Shown here: positions 60,935-64,000 of the stretch, in pieces
How positions within the stretch are numbered: position 1 is the first letter of the stretch
Layout: each line of letters begins with the position of its first letter
Origin: Phascolomyces articulosus
Taxonomy: Eukaryota; Mucoromycota; Mucoromycetes; Mucorales; Lichtheimiaceae
DNA: 64,000 nt
Assembly: GCA_025677815.1 (NCBI GenBank)
Contig: JAIXMP010000018.1
Coordinates: forward strand, 186,001 to 250,000
Reading direction: 5' to 3'
The notes under the pieces: generated by a model
Told to the model about the DNA's origin: nothing
Seen by the model: only the letters and a program-made list of their open reading frames with translations
The model's database searches: none
Program-made: the position numbers and the translations under genes

Positions 60935-62763
60935 ATGTCGACCGACATTTACTTTAATAGTCCTACAACTGATAGGCAACAAGAAAACCCTTTACAAAAC
61001 TCCAATGCTTCAAGTTCTGTTGTCATGTTTGAATCGCCTACCGTAGAGGTCCCCAATAGAACAACTACGCCATTCCGAAGCGTTGACATTAATGTGGATG
61101 AACCTTTGGACCGAAGTCGGTTTGCTGTGTATGAAGGTATTACTGTTGTTATTGATAAACTCCCAAATGCAGAATATTGTTTATTTCAGGAACAACACTA
61201 CTCCGAGAACCTCGGTGCATTTTATTGAAATTATGATTATCTATTTTATAATAGAAAACTTGCCAGATTGGAAGTTCATTAGTGAATCACACAAGTCAGA
61301 AAGAAAAGGTAATCTTATGTCTCTATAACGATAGAAACGAAGAAGGAAGCTAATAAAGAAGATGTGACAAAAAATAGCCCTACATAAACATATTGTGGAT
61401 CGACTTGAAGAATTGCGTGAAATTGAAGAATGGTTTGAAAAAGCCAATGCTGACTTACATAATCGAGTGGAAGAAGCCTATGTAGCTTTATCGGATGAAC
61501 TCTCCGAACGACAAAAATCACTGGAACATGAAAAAAAGAAATATGATCGAGAAGAACAAGTCATGAAAGAGGTTCGAAGGTTTCAGCATGAAAAAGTGAA
61601 ATTGAATGTCGGTGGCAAACCATTTGTTACTTCTAAAACAACTTTGACGCGTGATCCAAATTCTCTCCTTGCTAATATATTTCATAGTAACGTATCCTAC
61701 CAATTCTTTTGGAAAGAATAAGATAGATAAAGACAACAGTAGAATTGATATTCTTTTTTTTAGCACAACAACCAGATGAAGATGGATCTTATTTCCTTGA
61801 TCGAGATGGTACTTATTTTCGACTTGTGCTCAATTATCTCCGCGATATGAAGGTAAATAGAATGGTTTTTATTTTGATTTACTTATTATTACAAGTATTC
61901 TGAGCAACAACACATTTATATAGATTCCTCAAAATGCACTTGATGATCCAAAAATGTAAGCAATGTTTTGTTCTATAGATAAAATTACACAAAGTATATA
62001 AACACATTGGGAACTGATCATAAACAAAAAACCCATTGATATGAATACACAGCATGGATGAGTTGATGCAAGAAGCTCGTTATTATCGTATTGCTGGTAA
62101 GTTGCTTTTCTTGATCTACCATGTTAATCTAGCTGAATTACACTAACAATCATAAATGTTTAGATCTCTTGAGACTTCGATGGATGGATTTACCTCTTAT
62201 TACACAAGGTACATATATTTATCAACGAGTCAATACAATAAAGATTACAACTTTATTTTTTATAAACATCTCTAACACAGTTCTATTTTTCTTTTTCTTT
62301 TCTTTTTCTTTTGTAGATGAACTACACCAACTATATCCATTATCCCCTCCTCCTAGCAGAGAACAAACCGTATTCGACTTGCAAGGAAAAATGCTTGCTG
62401 GTTTGGATTTCTCTGGCTATCGTATCGATCCAAGATCCACTTTTTCTGGCAGCAATCTCGAAAATTGTAAATTCGAAGACGCTTTGTTTGGATTTGACTT
62501 TGAACACACTGTGGATTTTTCTCATACGTATTTGAAAGGTGTTCTATTTCCAAGTGATGAACGTACTCCTCCAGGTAATATATACGCATATATAAGAAAC
62601 GTGTGTTTCTTTATACTGTTCATTGTTGCTTACTTTTGAAAGAAATAGCAATCCTCACTTATACTATGTGAATCATTTTTATATATTTATAGGCGTGGAT
62701 TTCAATTTCGAAGGTGCTTTACCACCCATGGGTAAAAAACGTCAATCTGTGCACTTTTCCTAA
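60935..62763 (+). CDS. KCTD-like BTB (T1) protein with pentapeptide-like tail
   Basis: Nine exons (60935-61136, 61255-61308, 61378-61686, 61764-61852, 61924-61955, 62053-62096, 62164-62208, 62317-62574, 62693-62763) give 1104 nt, 367 aa. A Ser/Thr-rich N terminus is followed by a coiled coil (about 86-157, DRLEELREIEEWFEKANADL) and a potassium-channel-tetramerisation BTB domain from about 159 (VKLNVGGKPFVTSKTTL, then SYFLDRDGTYFRLVLNYLRD and EARYYRIADLLRL). The C-terminal part contains pentapeptide-like steps (LAGLDFSGYRI, STFSGSNLENCKFEDALFGF, FSHTYLKGVLF). KCTD proteins with this layout (KCTD9-like) are often Cullin-3 adaptors; that is family knowledge. Exon 1 ends at GTATTA; the alternative donor at 61212 would make a 40-bp intron and is less likely. 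Confidence 0.85.
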
Positions 62764-64000
62764 GAAAAAATGACAATATATTCACCCATTTACTTTTATT
62801 TATCACCCTTCATCAAACATACGTGGATCCATCGTCGTATATATAGTATAAATATATAAATATACCTTTTTTATCCATTACCTCCTCTTTCTATCTTTTC
62901 ACCAAACTTATTACTTTGATGTGATATAAAAAATATTGAAAAAAGACATTTTATTGTTTATACACAGGGGAAAACAACGCCATATTTGAGAATGAAAGAT
63001 TTATTGGTAGCACACATGGGATATCGTTCTGTTGGAACCCTTAAATAAAATCTATGTTGATTGGATCAATATACTACCAATATTATGTACACCAAGTAGT
63101 TTCCTGTTGTTGGAAATAAATTGTATTGTCGAATATGTACTTTTGCTAAAAGTTGATACGTTAATTGAATCATTTTCTATGAATCTCCTTTATGTTGATA
63201 TTGTAAAGAATAGGACACCCGCATAAATGTCCCAGGGAACAAACAGTTGAGATGGACGTCTATGATCAGTAAATAGTGGTTTGGTTTCCATAAATGTATG
63301 CGTACATATTCTTTTTTATTAATGAACCTATTAAAAAAATGAAAGATGCTCCTTGTCGTATATAGTAATAAAAGTATAGAATTATCACTGTACAAGCACC
63401 GGTTATTGATATTTTAATTGATATTATTATTGATGCTGCGCAATAATAAAGTGGAAATTATACTTGCGTGTAATAAATTATGAAATCACTTTATATATGG
63501 ATATGGTTGAAAACAACATAGTAACGGATTTGTTGAAACCATGTTGTTTTATTGACATGATCTGTGAATTTGGAAGTCTTCCGAAGCAAAAGAAAAACGA
63601 TTGATCATGACAATGAAAAAAAAAGATACGAGATCTTTTTCGATCGTTGAAAAAACAATTGTGAATGTATTAAAAAGCAGTTGCTCTTTATATAATAAAA
63701 AAAATATCAACAGAATAGTATCATTTTCATTATTTATTATTATTTTTAAGGGGAGGGGACAGCTGAACCAGCTCCAAGATTTATTCAAGCTATTGTAACA
63801 GGAGGAAGCTTACCCCATTCGGTAAGGTTGGTCTACTCCTACGTAAAGCATATCCCAATCGATATGAGTGTTCTGGATAATAAGTGAACTTATTACAGGT
63901 AAAGCACACCTTTTTATGTGGTGCTCTTAATAACCATAACCGTACCAAGGGTTTGATCTAATTGCTCAAAGAAAAAAAAAAGGAAAAGAGAAACAAAAAA
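62764..64000. other. 3' flank, no clear gene
   Basis: AT-rich. Around 63748-63870 (+) two frames read like coding sequence (GTAEPAPRFIQAIVTGGSLP; then FGKVGLLLRKAYPNRYECSG to a stop) and could be a decayed or edge-cut gene; not recognised. At 63901-63930 an imperfect hairpin AAGCACACC/GTGGTGCTC is seen. Confidence 0.4.

Overview
The window is nuclear DNA of a filamentous fungus, most likely an early-diverging one (Mucoromycota, probably Mucorales). The reasons are AT-rich sequence, genes with many short GT..AG introns (about 45-120 bp, up to about 260), long A/T and microsatellite runs between genes, and gene content: an LMBD1-type cobalamin-transporter homologue, a KCTD-type BTB protein and non-LTR elements of a Mucoromycota style. 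All exon coordinates were worked out by hand from frames and splice sites; where I give a protein length, the spliced exons sum to a multiple of three. No database search was possible.

Left part (1-16 kb): the 3' end of a protein O-mannosyltransferase gene (+), then three minus-strand genes: a small Msn2/4-like C2H2 factor, an LMBD1-like lysosomal/vacuolar membrane protein (547 aa, 9 exons), and DOP1, a >2000-aa Dopey protein of Golgi/endosome traffic (at least 17 exons).

Middle part (17-39 kb): a patchwork of housekeeping and accessory genes. One zinc alcohol dehydrogenase family appears three times: a full-length copy with two stop codons (17.2 kb), a last-exon remnant (22.7 kb) lying next to a stray fragment of the 18S rRNA/ITS1 junction, and an intact 357-aa gene (33.8 kb, minus). 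Between them lie a 733-aa protein with a SANT-like region and phage-like HNH/treble-clef zinc modules (unrecognised family), a 633-aa adenylate-forming enzyme with a changed phosphate loop, YPP1/TTC7 (1181 aa) and ARF1. A questin-oxidase-like gene follows at 37.4-39.1 kb.

Transposon island (39.5-45.2 kb): an apparently complete pogo/Tigger-like DNA transposon (3373 bp, 24-bp terminal inverted repeats, TA duplication), then directly a 5'-truncated LINE 3' end with a 25-bp A tail, then two Gag-like ORFs flanked by a 142-bp direct repeat. A 4.6-kb gene-poor stretch follows.

Right part (49.7-64 kb): SPT4 (+), a three-RRM Nam8/Csx1/TIA1-like protein (-), mitochondrial isoleucyl-tRNA synthetase ISM1 (+, 19 exons, 970 aa) and a KCTD-like BTB plus pentapeptide protein (+). 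The genes are mostly unrelated housekeeping functions; DOP1, ARF1 and YPP1 all serve Golgi/plasma-membrane lipid and vesicle biology, but nothing in the sequence shows co-regulation.
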